In this document: piece after piece, positions 1 through 7,992 of the stretch
Numbering within the stretch: position 1 is the stretch's first letter
Layout of the letters: each line of letters starts with the position of its first letter
Source: Clostridiaceae bacterium
GTDB lineage: Bacteria > Bacillota > Clostridia > Lachnospirales > Lachnospiraceae
Reading direction: 5' to 3'
Length of the DNA: 64,000 nt
NCBI GenBank assembly: GCA_910575795.1
Contig: CAJTGE010000005.1
Span: 62,001 to 126,000, forward strand
Notes under the pieces: model-generated
What the model was told of the DNA's origin: nothing
Seen by the model: the letters and a program-made list of their open reading frames with translations, nothing else
The model's database searches: none
Made by a program: the position numbers and the translations under genes

Positions 1-159
1 GGCGATTTGATTTTTTATGGAAATGGCCGCGGCATCAATCATGTGGCGATGTACATAGGCGATGGACAGGTTGTTCACGCATCAACCGAGCGCACCGGGA
101 TCAAGACTTCCCCGTGGAATTACCGCGCGCCGGTTAAGATTGTAGACGTATTGGGATAA
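1..159 (+). CDS. NlpC/P60 peptidase, C-terminal fragment
   Basis: The window opens inside this gene; 52 residues and the TAA stop are visible. The segment GDLIFYGNGRGINHVAMYIG followed by GQVVHAS is the second half of an NlpC/P60 cysteine peptidase domain, and the His of NHVAMYIG is the expected catalytic histidine. The nucleophilic Cys and any signal peptide or binding modules lie upstream of the window. Family members cleave peptidoglycan stem peptides outside the cell. The protein ends about 20 residues after this domain, as is usual when NlpC/P60 is the C-terminal module. The domain call is firm; the specific hydrolase cannot be named. Confidence 0.8.
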   Translation, partial: GDLIFYGNGRGINHVAMYIGDGQVVHASTERTGIKTSPWNYRAPVKIVDVLG

Positions 160-229
160 GCCGAAAAATTCCTTCGCACAGCGGCGGGACAGGCTGTTTT
201 AAATAACCAAAAATTTCATGCTGCCTCCT

Positions 230-259
230 GTATATTTAGAGACGAAACCGCCATACTAA
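230..259 (+). promoter_or_regulatory. Possible sporulation-type promoter for the Ser/Asn-rich gene
   Basis: GTATATTT at 230-237 and CATACTAA at 252-259 resemble the -35 and -10 elements of mother-cell sigma-E promoters, separated by about 14-15 bases and placed some 35 bases before the start codon. No good sigma-A promoter is seen in 160-293. This is a motif match by eye only. Confidence 0.25.
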
Positions 260-293
260 CGGTGTAGTAAAAAATATTCAGGAGGTAATTTTT

Positions 294-542
294 ATGTCTA
301 GCAGAAACAGCTACAATGATATGGACAACAACAGCTCCAGAAACAGCAGCCAGAACGGCTACCAGAACAGCTCAAAGGACTGCCACAGAAACGGCGGGCA
401 GAACAGCTCTCAGAATAACAGCCAGAACAGTTCTCAGAACAACAGCTCCAGAAACAGCAGCCAGAACAGTTCTCAGAACAACAGTTCCAGAAACAGTTCC
501 CAGAACGATTCTCAGAATTGCGGCTACAGAAATAATTACTAA
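294..542 (+). CDS. Ser/Asn/Gln-rich low-complexity protein, unknown function
   Basis: An 82-residue protein made almost wholly of Ser, Asn, Gln and Arg, with SSQN and SSRN units, no signal peptide, no membrane segment and no recognisable domain. The start is well supported by AGGAGG at 281-286. The middle carries two tandem 13-residue repeats (NSSQNNSSRNSSQ) and the end is aromatic and Cys-containing (NCGYRNNY). It stands alone between a possible sporulation-type promoter and a strong terminator, so it is a self-contained transcription unit. The repeats look like products of recent DNA duplication. A spore-coat or matrix-like structural role is only a guess; function is unknown. Confidence 0.7.
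   Translation: MSSRNSYNDMDNNSSRNSSQNGYQNSSKDCHRNGGQNSSQNNSQNSSQNNSSRNSSQNSSQNNSSRNSSQNDSQNCGYRNNY
423..500 (+). repeat. Two tandem 39-bp repeats inside the Ser/Asn-rich gene
   Basis: Units at 423-461 and 462-500 begin CAGAACAGTTCTCAGAACAA and differ at only a few bases; a partial third unit follows (501-518). The repeat is in frame (13 codons), so copy number can change without breaking the protein. Confidence 0.85.
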
Positions 543-562
543 ATCAGCCATATCTGAATATG

Positions 563-599
563 AAAGGGCATTTTCCGCAAAACCCGGAAAATGCCTTTT
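563..599 (+). terminator. Rho-independent terminator after the Ser/Asn-rich gene
   Basis: The arm AAAGGGCATTTTCCG pairs with CGGAAAATGCCTTTT across a short loop, giving a stem of about 15 bp that ends in a TTTT tract. It lies 20 bases after the stop codon at 542. Confidence 0.85.
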
Positions 600-757
600 C
601 GTATGCTGCGCGCAGGAAAACTACAGGCATACATAACAAGATGAAGGGAAAGCGCAGCGCCCGCGGACGTACTTTTGCGCGCTTCAAACCCGGAAAAGGA
701 ACATGCTGTGCACAGCCTGAATATAATAAAGAAAACGAGGACAGGAGGCGCCGGGGG

Positions 758-1063
758 ATGTATGAAACCATACCGATCCAGCAGTTGGATGAATGGCTGG
801 AGCGGGGCTATACAGGGAGGATTATCGATCTGAGGGATGCAGGGGCCTTTTGCTGCGGGCATATTTACGGAGCAGAGAACTATCCGTTTCATGAGCTGAT
901 GCAGAACCCTTCGGTCCTGACCGCACAGGAGCCGCTTTTGTTTTACTGCACAAGGGGAAGCGAAAGCCTCCTTGCCTGTAATTATTACGCGCGGCAGGGA
1001 TATCAGGTGTATAATGTGGCGAATGGACTGAGTTATTATTGCGGGAAATATCTGACGCTCTAA
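758..1063 (+). CDS. Rhodanese-like domain protein
   Basis: A 101-residue single-domain rhodanese. The segments IIDLRDAGAFCCGHIYGAENYP and LLFYCTRGSESLLACNYYARQGY match the two conserved rhodanese blocks, and the Cys of FYCTRGSES is the expected persulfide-carrying active-site residue in a six-residue loop. Such proteins shuttle sulfane sulfur in the cytoplasm. The frame is open from 560, but ATG 758 is preferred: it is preceded by CAGGAGG at the right distance, and the upstream residues overlap the terminator at 563-599. It is apparently monocistronic. Confidence 0.85.
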   Translation: MYETIPIQQLDEWLERGYTGRIIDLRDAGAFCCGHIYGAENYPFHELMQNPSVLTAQEPLLFYCTRGSESLLACNYYARQGYQVYNVANGLSYYCGKYLTL

Positions 1064-1088
1064 AATAGATTTTCAGGAAAAGAGAAGA

Positions 1089-1117
1089 TTGACAGGAATA
1101 ACAAGGTAAATTAGAAT
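1089..1117 (+). promoter_or_regulatory. Sigma-A promoter for the methyltransferase operon
   Basis: TTGACA (1089-1094), a 17-base spacer and TAGAAT (1112-1117). It lies about 80 bases before the methyltransferase start, and the palindrome at 1142-1170 falls in the resulting leader. Confidence 0.75.
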
Positions 1118-1141
1118 AATACTGTTAGAGAGAAAGAGGAA

Positions 1142-1170
1142 GTAACCGTTCAGGCTGCCTGGACGGTTAC
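1142..1170 (+). repeat. Palindrome of the GTAACNGTTCAG type
   Basis: GTAACCGTTCAGG pairs with CCTGGACGGTTAC (one G-T pair) around a CTG loop, a 13-bp stem. It lies in the leader between promoter and ribosome binding site with no T-run, so it is not a normal terminator. Related palindromes are at 21434, 56654 and 62710. Confidence 0.7.
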
Positions 1171-1198
1171 TGTGCATGAAAAAAGAGAGGACGGTATA

Positions 1199-2365
1199 TT
1201 GGATCGGTTTGAACTGACCGCCCCCTGCCATTTCGGCCTGGAGGCGGTACTGAAGAGAGAGATTACAGATTTGGGATACAGGATCACAGAGGTGGAAAAC
1301 GGACGCGTGTCCTTTGAGGGGGAGGCAGGAGCGGTCAGCCGCGCGAATGTTTTCCTGCGCACGGCGGAACGCGTGCTTTTGAAGGTGGGAAGCTTTAAGG
1401 CCGTGACGTTTGACGAGCTGTTTGAAAAGACGAGGGCGCTTGCCTGGGAGGATTATCTTCCAAAGGATGCGAAATGCTGGGTGAAAAAGGCGTCCTCCAT
1501 CAACAGTAAGCTGTTCAGCCCGTCGGATATCCAGCGGATCATGAAAAAGGCGATTGCAGGGCGCATGCAGTCAAAATACGGGATGGAGAGGATGCCGGAG
1601 ACGGGAAGCGAATACCCGCTGCGCGTCTTTTTCCATAAGGATCAGGCGACGGTGGCGCTTGATACGAGCGGGGATTCCCTGCATAAGCGCGGCTACCGCC
1701 AGGCATCAGTGAAGGCCCCGATCACGGAGACGCTGGCGGCGGCGCTGATCCTGCTCACCCCATGGCAGAGAGAGCGGATTCTGGTGGATCCGTTTTGCGG
1801 AAGCGGGACATTTCCCATTGAAGCGGCGCTGATGGCAGCCGGTATCGCGCCGGGGATGAACCGTTCCTTCCTGGCTGAGGACTGGAACCATCTGATTCCG
1901 CGCAAATGCTGGTACGAAGCCATGGACGAGGCGTCGGAGCGCGTGGACGATAAGGCGGAGACGGATATCCAGGGCTATGACATCGACCCCGCGGCGCTTA
2001 AGGCGGCCAGGGAGAACGCGAAGCGCGCCGGCGTGGATCGCCTGATCCATTTCCAGCAGCGTCCGGTGCAGGAGCTCAGCCATCCGAAGAAGTACGGCTT
2101 CCTGATCTCGAATCCGCCGTACGGGGAGCGGATTGAGGAAAAGAAGAACCTGCCGCAGCTTTACAGGGCGCTTGGGGAGCGCTATAAGGCGCTCGATTCC
2201 TGGTCCATGTACCTGATCACCGCCTTTGAGGATGCGGAGCGCTGCATCGGCAGGAAGGCGGATAAGAACCGCAAGATCTACAACGGCATGATGAAGACAT
2301 ATTATTATCAGTTTATGGGGCCAAGGCCGCCAAAAAGAAAAGCGGGAGAGAACGTTGAGGCGTAG
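1199..2365 (+). CDS. rlmL: THUMP-domain class I SAM-dependent rRNA methyltransferase (RlmL/YpsC family)
   Basis: A THUMP-type RNA-binding region (first ~160 residues) is followed by a Rossmann methyltransferase with DPFCGSGTFPIEAAL (SAM-binding) and NPPYGERI, the NPPY motif of base N-methyltransferases. The length (388 residues) fits the Firmicute YpsC family, the relative of the N-terminal half of RlmL that makes m2G in 23S rRNA. TTG 1199 is preferred: it has GAGAGG upstream and gives the family-typical start DRFELTAPCHFGLEAVLKRE. A GTG at 1172 directly abuts the palindrome and has no binding site. The next gene starts within its last codons, so the two are coupled. Confidence 0.85.
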   Translation: MDRFELTAPCHFGLEAVLKREITDLGYRITEVENGRVSFEGEAGAVSRANVFLRTAERVLLKVGSFKAVTFDELFEKTRALAWEDYLPKDAKCWVKKASSINSKLFSPSDIQRIMKKAIAGRMQSKYGMERMPETGSEYPLRVFFHKDQATVALDTSGDSLHKRGYRQASVKAPITETLAAALILLTPWQRERILVDPFCGSGTFPIEAALMAAGIAPGMNRSFLAEDWNHLIPRKCWYEAMDEASERVDDKAETDIQGYDIDPAALKAARENAKRAGVDRLIHFQQRPVQELSHPKKYGFLISNPPYGERIEEKKNLPQLYRALGERYKALDSWSMYLITAFEDAERCIGRKADKNRKIYNGMMKTYYYQFMGPRPPKRKAGENVEA

Positions 2366-4082
2366 ACATGTATATCTGGCGCTTCTGGCGGTTTTAACGG
2401 TATGCACGCTGTTAAAAAGCCAGAAGAGGTTTACGTATGAGAGTGTGGAAAAGGGGAGCACGGCGGCGTTCTGGCAGCCGGACTGGTTCTCCATTATTTC
2501 CGGCGAGATCAACCGGAGACGGATTCATCTGCGTGTGGACGGGCAGGAGATCACGGAAAAACGGTTTCCGGTCAGGATGTCGGCAGAAGGCCATTTCCTG
2601 ATTCCGCTTCCGCTCCTGGCAGAGGGCTTTTCCTGCTCGGCGCATGTATACGGGGGAAAGCGCCTGGTCATGGAGCGCGGCGTCACCCGGGCGGAGATCG
2701 ACGAGGGAAGCCGGGAGCTTTCGGTAAACGGAAAAACGGTTTCCCTGGAGACGGAGCTTGTAAAGGAGGACGGCCTTTATTATCTGCCGCTCAGCGCGGT
2801 AGAGCAGGCATTTTCATATAAGAGGGACTGGAATGCCGCCGCGAATACGATGGAGCTTACCTATACCGGCCGGGAGACCGGTTATCTGCCGGACCGGTAT
2901 GACTACCGGGAGGCGGGCCGCGCGCCGCAGGTGAAAAATCAGGGGAGCCTGGGGACGTGCTGGGCCTTTGCCTCCCTGATGGCCCTGGAAAGCCGGCTGC
3001 TCCCGGAGCAGAATGTGAGCTTTTCCGAGGATCACATGTCCCTCAGGAACAGCTTCCACATGGATCAGAACGCGGGCGGGGAGTATACGATGTCCATGGC
3101 CTATCTCCTGGCCTGGCAGGGGCCGGTCCTGGAGGAGCAGGACGTTTACGGGGACGGCTATTCGCCGCCGGGGCTTAAGCCGGTCTGCCACGTACAGGAG
3201 ATTCAGGTGCTGCCGTCCAAAGACTATGAGGCCATCAAGCGGGCCGTGTACCTCTACGGAGGCGTACAGAGCTCCCTCTATACGTCCATGGTGACCGGGA
3301 AGAGAGATTCGCGCTACTACAACAAATCGCAGGGCGCGTATTATTACAACGGAAATGCAAGGCCCAACCACGATGTGGTAATCATCGGCTGGGACGACGG
3401 CTATGCGCGGGAGAATTTCAGCGTCGCGCCCGAGGCGGACGGCGCGTTTATCTGCGCCAATAGCTGGGGCGGCGAGTTCGGGGACGAGGGATATTTCTAC
3501 GTGTCGTATTACGATGTCAATATCGGCATCCACAACGTCCTGTACTCCCGCGTGGATGAAACGGACCGCTTCCATCACATCTACCAGTCGGATCTGTGCG
3601 GCTGGGTGGGGCAGCTCGGCTACGGCAGGGAGAATGCGTATTTTGCAAATGTATACACAGCGGGCAGGGGCGAGGAGCTCGCGGCAGCGGGATTTTATGC
3701 CACAGGGCCGGACACCTCCTATGAGGTCTATGTCGTGACCGGGTTTGAGGGAAGCGCCCAGCTCGGGCGGCGAAGGCTCATGGCCTCGGGAAAGCTTGAA
3801 AGCGCCGGCTTTTATACCATTGATTTCGACAGCCCCGTCGCGCTGGCGGACGGAGAAAAGTTTGCGGTGATTGTCAATATTGCCACGCCCGGCTCTGTGC
3901 ATCCGGTGGCCATCGAATACAATTCGCCGGATAAGAAGCTTAAGGCTGACATAAGCGACGGGGAAGGCTATATCAGCTTCCGCGGGACTTCGTGGGAGCG
4001 GGTGGAGGAGAGCCAGAAGTGCAACGTGTGTCTGAAAGCCTATACAAGAGATCGGGAAAGGGAAGAAAAGCATGAGAGATAA
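2355..4082 (+). CDS. Membrane-anchored papain-like cysteine protease with lectin-like domain
   Basis: 575 residues. An N-terminal hydrophobic segment (residues 5-20) acts as signal or anchor. Residues ~55-170 resemble the copper-amine-oxidase-N-type module common in clostridial surface proteins. A C1 papain-type domain follows: QGSLGTCWAFA holds the catalytic Cys and oxyanion Gln, NHDVVIIGWDD the His, and NSWGGEFGDEGYFYVSY the Asn. The last ~190 residues resemble the lectin-like domain that accompanies bacterial C1 peptidases. The protein is predicted to act outside the cell on proteins or peptides. The start is TTG 2355 with GGGAGA upstream, overlapping the methyltransferase stop. The pairing with an RNA methyltransferase and a dITPase appears to be positional only. 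Confidence 0.85.
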   Translation: MRRRHVYLALLAVLTVCTLLKSQKRFTYESVEKGSTAAFWQPDWFSIISGEINRRRIHLRVDGQEITEKRFPVRMSAEGHFLIPLPLLAEGFSCSAHVYGGKRLVMERGVTRAEIDEGSRELSVNGKTVSLETELVKEDGLYYLPLSAVEQAFSYKRDWNAAANTMELTYTGRETGYLPDRYDYREAGRAPQVKNQGSLGTCWAFASLMALESRLLPEQNVSFSEDHMSLRNSFHMDQNAGGEYTMSMAYLLAWQGPVLEEQDVYGDGYSPPGLKPVCHVQEIQVLPSKDYEAIKRAVYLYGGVQSSLYTSMVTGKRDSRYYNKSQGAYYYNGNARPNHDVVIIGWDDGYARENFSVAPEADGAFICANSWGGEFGDEGYFYVSYYDVNIGIHNVLYSRVDETDRFHHIYQSDLCGWVGQLGYGRENAYFANVYTAGRGEELAAAGFYATGPDTSYEVYVVTGFEGSAQLGRRRLMASGKLESAGFYTIDFDSPVALADGEKFAVIVNIATPGSVHPVAIEYNSPDKKLKADISDGEGYISFRGTSWERVEESQKCNVCLKAYTRDREREEKHER

Positions 4083-4677
4083 AATCATATTTGCCACGGC
4101 AAATGAGGATAAGCTGCGCGAGATCCGGGCGATTATGTCCGGTCTGGACTGTGAGATCATAACCATGAAAGAGGCCGGCTTTGAGGGCGGGATCGCGGAG
4201 GACGGGAATACGTTCCGGGAAAACGCGGAGATCAAGGCCCGGGCGGTCTGGGCCGCGACAGGGGGCATTGTGCTCGCGGATGATTCGGGCCTTGTGATTG
4301 ATTACTTAAACGGCGAGCCGGGCGTATACTCGGCCCGCTATCTGGAGGGAACCCCGTACCCGGAAAAAAACCGGATTTTGATTGAGCGGCTGAAAGACGC
4401 CAGGGGAGAGGAGCGCAGCGCCCGTTTCGTGTGCGATATCGCGGCCGTCCTCCCTGACGGGCGCGTGATCCATGCGGAAGCGGCCATGGAGGGCCTGATC
4501 GCAGAGACGCCGGCCGGGAGCGGCGGCTTTGGCTATGACCCGATCCTGTACCTGCCGGAATACGGGAAGACCTCGGCCGAGCTTCCCATGGAGGAGAAAA
4601 ACCGGATAAGCCACAGGGGAAAGGCGCTGAAACGGATGGAGGAACTGCTGAAAAACGTGTTGGAGGAGAGAAGATGA
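4072..4677 (+). CDS. rdgB: XTP/dITP diphosphatase (HAM1/RdgB family)
   Basis: 201 residues, normal length. It hydrolyses dITP, XTP and ITP to monophosphates and so keeps deaminated purines out of DNA and RNA. Visible family motifs: FATANEDKLREI near the N-terminus (substrate-binding Asn and Lys), LADDSGLVIDYLNGEPGVYSARY in the middle (catalytic Asp, phosphate site), GSGGFGYDPIL and SHRGKAL toward the end. It overlaps the protease gene by 11 bases and the phosphodiesterase by 4 (ATGA), so it is co-translated with both, as in many Clostridia. Confidence 0.93.
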   Translation: MRDKIIFATANEDKLREIRAIMSGLDCEIITMKEAGFEGGIAEDGNTFRENAEIKARAVWAATGGIVLADDSGLVIDYLNGEPGVYSARYLEGTPYPEKNRILIERLKDARGEERSARFVCDIAAVLPDGRVIHAEAAMEGLIAETPAGSGGFGYDPILYLPEYGKTSAELPMEEKNRISHRGKALKRMEELLKNVLEERR

Positions 4678-5168
4678 AGATACTGATTGTGAGCGATACG
4701 CACCGCCGGGACGGAAATCTCCAGGAGGTGATAGAGAGAACCGCGCCGTTTGACATGCTGATCCATCTGGGGGATGCGGAAGGCAGCGAGGATCGCATCG
4801 CGGCGTGGTGCAGGGAGCAGAACGCGGACTGCGAGGTGCATATGATCCTGGGGAACAACGATTTCTTTTCCAGCCTTGAGAGGGAGAAGGAGATTTCGAT
4901 TGGAAACTATAAAGCGTTTCTGTGCCATGGGCACTTCTACAGCGTTTCCGTGGGATACGAGCGCCTGGTGGACGAGGCGAGGGACCGGGGAGCGCAGATC
5001 GCCATGTTCGGACATACCCATAAGCCCTGCCTGGACATGCGCAAAGGCATCACGGTGCTGAACCCGGGCAGCCTCTCCTTCCCGCGCCAGGACGGGAGAA
5101 GGCCCAGCTATATGCTGATGGAGATTGACCGGGAGGGGGAGGCGCATTATACGGTGAATTATCTGTAA
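4674..5168 (+). CDS. YfcE/MJ0936-type metallophosphoesterase
   Basis: 164 residues with the full calcineurin-like metal-binding set: SDTH (Asp8, His10), LGDAEG, GNND, CHGH and GHTH, ending in LNPGSLSFPR, which is typical of the YfcE/MJ0936 phosphodiesterase family. It is cytoplasmic and probably cleaves phosphodiesters with Mn2+ or a similar ion; the natural substrate is unknown. It follows rdgB with an ATGA overlap. Pairing with an XTP/dITP diphosphatase is common in Firmicutes and fits a nucleotide-cleaning role, though that is inference. Confidence 0.9.
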   Translation: MKILIVSDTHRRDGNLQEVIERTAPFDMLIHLGDAEGSEDRIAAWCREQNADCEVHMILGNNDFFSSLEREKEISIGNYKAFLCHGHFYSVSVGYERLVDEARDRGAQIAMFGHTHKPCLDMRKGITVLNPGSLSFPRQDGRRPSYMLMEIDREGEAHYTVNYL

Positions 5169-5225
5169 GGGGGAAATAAGGCAGCCGTTTCAGTTGCCTG
5201 CACTGTTATGAAATAAGAGGGGAAT

Positions 5226-5630
5226 GTGAAAAAAACAATACGGAATGATGGGATCCTGTGCGCATTTCCGGCAGTCACATGCATCATCCTGCCGCTCTGT
5301 CTTCATGCGGTATTACAGAATTATCTGCGTTCTTTTGGCGGGCCGGCGGCGGGGATGGCGGTTTACAGCCTTATCAGTGTTTTCTATGCCGCTTTATATG
5401 GCTTTATGCAGTATTTTTTTATTGAGTGCAATAACAGGTATCATCTTGCCAGTGTGATTGCAGGTATGTTGGAAATGGCGGCCGCTTTTTTTCTGCTTCC
5501 GCGGTACTGCAGATTCTGTCAGGAAGCATTCTACGCAAGGGCAGGATGGATTTCCCTGACAACAGCCATGGGTGTTATGCTTTATGGTTATCTTTTTATA
5601 AAATCAGTGAAGCGCGGCGGTTCTTTATAG
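5226..5630 (+). CDS. Small integral membrane protein, unknown function
   Basis: 134 residues starting at GTG 5226 with AGAGGGG just upstream. Four hydrophobic stretches are visible (about residues 10-27, 40-62, 75-93 and 104-125), ending in a basic KSVKRGG tail, so a four-helix membrane protein is likely. No family motif is recognised. It starts 58 bases after the phosphodiesterase and is followed 61 bases later by the AAA-like gene; its transcriptional grouping is unclear. Confidence 0.6.
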   Translation: MKKTIRNDGILCAFPAVTCIILPLCLHAVLQNYLRSFGGPAAGMAVYSLISVFYAALYGFMQYFFIECNNRYHLASVIAGMLEMAAAFFLLPRYCRFCQEAFYARAGWISLTTAMGVMLYGYLFIKSVKRGGSL

Positions 5631-5690
5631 AATCAGGAGACGGGAAAAGGGAACAGAAAAATTTTATACCAGGCATCGGGAGGAGTTATC

Positions 5691-7469
5691 GTGGCAAGAA
5701 CCGTCGGAATCGGAATCCAGAGCTTTGAAAAGCTGATAACAGAGCATTGTTTTTATATAGATAAGACCGATTTTATCAGAGAATGGTGGGAAAATAAAGA
5801 TGATGTGACATTGATTGCCCGCCCTTGGCGTTTTGGGAAAACGTTAAATATGAATATGTTGGAACGCTTTTTTTCGATAGAGTATGCGGGCCGGGGCTCG
5901 GTGTTTGAGGGGCTCTCCATATGGAGAGAGGAGAGATACCGCGGGCTCCAGGGCACATATCCTGTGATTATGCTCAGCTTTGCAAGCGTGAAGGAGACAA
6001 CCTATGAAAATACCCGCAAAAAACTGTGCCATATTATCACGGAGCTGTACAACCGCTATGATTTCCTGTTAGACAGCGAGTGCCTGAATGAAAAGGAAAA
6101 GGAATATTACCGGAAAGTTTCGGTCGATATGGAGGATTATACCGCCACAGAGGCTTTGAAGGCCATGTCGGGCTTTCTGATGCGGTATTACGGAAAAAAA
6201 GTGATTATTCTGCTTGATGAATATGATACGCCCATGCAGGAAGCTTATGTCTGTGGATACTGGGAAGAGCTGGCGGCTTTTACCAGAAGCCTGTTCAACG
6301 CCGCGTTTAAGACGAATCCTTATATGGAGCGGGCTATTATGACTGGAACCACCAGAATCAGCAGAGAGTCTATGTTTTCGGATCTGAATAATCTGGAGGT
6401 GGTGACTGCCACATCCGAAAAATATAAAGACCGTTTTGGTTTCACACAGGAGGAAGTGTCCGGGGCGCTGGAGGAATTTTCCCTGGCCGGTCGGGAGGAG
6501 GAAGTGAAGCAGTGGTATGACGGTTTTGTTTTCGGCAGCAGGGATGGCATTTATAATCCATGGTCTGTTTTGAATTACCTGGACAAGAAAAAGGCGGGGG
6601 CGTACTGGGCCAATACCAGTTCAAACAGCCTGGCAGGAACATTGATCCGCGAGGGCAGCCCGGAGCTCAAAATGGTGATGGAGAAGCTGCTGCAGGGAGA
6701 AACACTGCACACGGCTCTTGACGAGCAGATTGTGTTCAGCCAACTGGATCAGGGGGATGAGGCTGTGTGGAGCCTGCTGCTGGCAAGCGGGTATTTAAAG
6801 GCTGTGCATGCAGAGCTGAATATGGAGCGCCTGGAAATGGAATATGATCTGAAGCTGACCAATCTGGAGGTACGGTTTATGTTTCTGCAGATGATCAGGG
6901 GATGGTTCGGAGGATGCCGCCAGACGCAGAAAGCGTTTCTGAAAGCGCTGCTTTCCGATGATCTGGAAGGGATGAACGAATATATGAATGAGGTGTCCTG
7001 TGAATTATTCAGCAGCTTTGACACAGGGAAAAAGCCTTCCGGTAAAGCGCAGCCGGAGCGGTTTTATCACGGTTTTGTACTGGGACTTATGGTTGATCTG
7101 CAGGACAGATATGTGATAACATCGAACAGGGAGAGCGGGTTTGGCAGGTATGATATTATGCTGGAACCAAAGAGGGGCGGGCTGGACGGCTATATCATCG
7201 AATTTAAGGTGATCCATACAGAGCGCGGGGAGACGCTGGAGGATGGAGTTAAGTCAGCCCTGAAACAGATTGAGGAGAAACAGTATGAGACTGCGCTCCG
7301 GAGCAGGGGGACAGGGCCGGAACGGATTAAAAAGTATGGGTTTGCGTTTGAGGGGCGCAGAGTGCTGATTGGAAAAAATGGGGGAGAACAGGATGGAGCT
7401 TTACAGCGGAAGGCCAAAGGATATGAACGGGAGGCTCCCAAGGGAGATCCGAACCTACGATTTCCTTGA
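5691..7469 (+). CDS. AAA-ATPase-like / PD-(D/E)XK nuclease-fold protein
   Basis: 592 residues. The N-terminal ATPase-like half has FYIDKTDFI, a Walker A-like RPWRFGKTLNMNM (residues ~43-55) and a Walker B-like VIILLDEYDTPM (~170-181), matching the AAA-ATPase-like family found in multicopy in anaerobes. The C-terminal part ends in a PD-(D/E)XK nuclease fold: GFGRYDIMLEP and YIIEFKV supply the Asp and the Glu-x-Lys. GTG 5691 has GGGAGGAG six bases upstream. The last ~30 residues run beyond the usual domain end into the next gene. A relative at 60855-61444 is a pseudogene. Cellular function is not established; defence or mobile-element links have been proposed for such families. Confidence 0.85.
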   Translation: MARTVGIGIQSFEKLITEHCFYIDKTDFIREWWENKDDVTLIARPWRFGKTLNMNMLERFFSIEYAGRGSVFEGLSIWREERYRGLQGTYPVIMLSFASVKETTYENTRKKLCHIITELYNRYDFLLDSECLNEKEKEYYRKVSVDMEDYTATEALKAMSGFLMRYYGKKVIILLDEYDTPMQEAYVCGYWEELAAFTRSLFNAAFKTNPYMERAIMTGTTRISRESMFSDLNNLEVVTATSEKYKDRFGFTQEEVSGALEEFSLAGREEEVKQWYDGFVFGSRDGIYNPWSVLNYLDKKKAGAYWANTSSNSLAGTLIREGSPELKMVMEKLLQGETLHTALDEQIVFSQLDQGDEAVWSLLLASGYLKAVHAELNMERLEMEYDLKLTNLEVRFMFLQMIRGWFGGCRQTQKAFLKALLSDDLEGMNEYMNEVSCELFSSFDTGKKPSGKAQPERFYHGFVLGLMVDLQDRYVITSNRESGFGRYDIMLEPKRGGLDGYIIEFKVIHTERGETLEDGVKSALKQIEEKQYETALRSRGTGPERIKKYGFAFEGRRVLIGKNGGEQDGALQRKAKGYEREAPKGDPNLRFP

Positions 7470-7938
7470 CAGCCTGGGTATAGAATATAGCAGGACGGAT
7501 CACGAACCGGCCAATAATATGCAGGCATGCAATGCGATCGACGCGGTTCTGGGAGTGCTGATCTGCAAGAATCTTTTCCTGTGCAACAGGCAGAAGACGA
7601 ATTACTATCTCCTGATGATGCCGGGGGATAAAAAATTTAAGACAAAAGAGCTGTCGGGACAGATAGGCTCGGCAAGGCTGTCCTTTGCTGATCCGGAGGA
7701 TATGTTAAAGTATCTTGATATCGAGCCGGGAGCAGTGAGCATCATGGGGCTGATGAACGATAAAGGATGCGGAGTGCAGCTTCTTATCGACGAGGATGTG
7801 CTGAAGGGCGAATATCTGGGATGCCACCCCTGCGTGTGCACATCCAGCCTGAAGATGAGGACACAGGATGTGACGCAGAAGTTTCTTCCTGCTACGGGGC
7901 ATGGATACAGAACCGTCCGCTTAACGGGCGGGGACTGA
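7393..7938 (+). CDS. YbaK/ProX-type aminoacyl-tRNA deacylase
   Basis: 181 residues. The segments KNLFLCNRQKTNYYLLMMPG (the conserved Lys region), PGAVSIMGLMND and LGCHPCVCTSSLKM identify the YbaK/ProXp family, whose members hydrolyse mischarged tRNA (often Ala-tRNA-Pro) in trans. It most resembles the freestanding prolyl-tRNA editing proteins of Clostridia. ATG 7393 is preferred, with GGGGGAG six bases upstream; TTG 7369 and ATG 7423 are alternatives. It overlaps the preceding gene by 77 bases. A 54-bp hairpin repeat begins directly after the stop codon. Confidence 0.85.
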   Translation: MELYSGRPKDMNGRLPREIRTYDFLDSLGIEYSRTDHEPANNMQACNAIDAVLGVLICKNLFLCNRQKTNYYLLMMPGDKKFKTKELSGQIGSARLSFADPEDMLKYLDIEPGAVSIMGLMNDKGCGVQLLIDEDVLKGEYLGCHPCVCTSSLKMRTQDVTQKFLPATGHGYRTVRLTGGD

Positions 7939-7992
7939 CATGTGCTCCCGGAAGCTCACAGAATCAGGCGCGGCGGGATTTCGAGAGTACAT
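7939..7992 (+). repeat. 54-bp dispersed hairpin repeat, copy A
   Basis: It starts CATGTGCTCCCGGAAG and ends GATTTCGAGAGTACAT, so the ends pair imperfectly, with CAGAATCAGGCG in between. It begins at the base after the TGA of the deacylase gene. It is the most diverged copy; see 13754 and 28829. Confidence 0.8.

Noticed and set aside
423-518. Possible CRISPR-like array
   Set aside because: The 39-bp units are directly adjacent with no spacers and are in frame within a protein gene.
560-757. N-terminal extension of the rhodanese protein
   Set aside because: It covers the terminator hairpin at 563-599 and encodes Arg/Lys-rich sequence without homology; ATG 758 has its own AGGAGG.
2814-4268. 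A 484-codon open frame on the minus strand
   Set aside because: It mirrors the papain-like protease and rdgB genes; composition is His/Pro/Arg-rich, there is no ribosome binding site, and no domain is recognisable.
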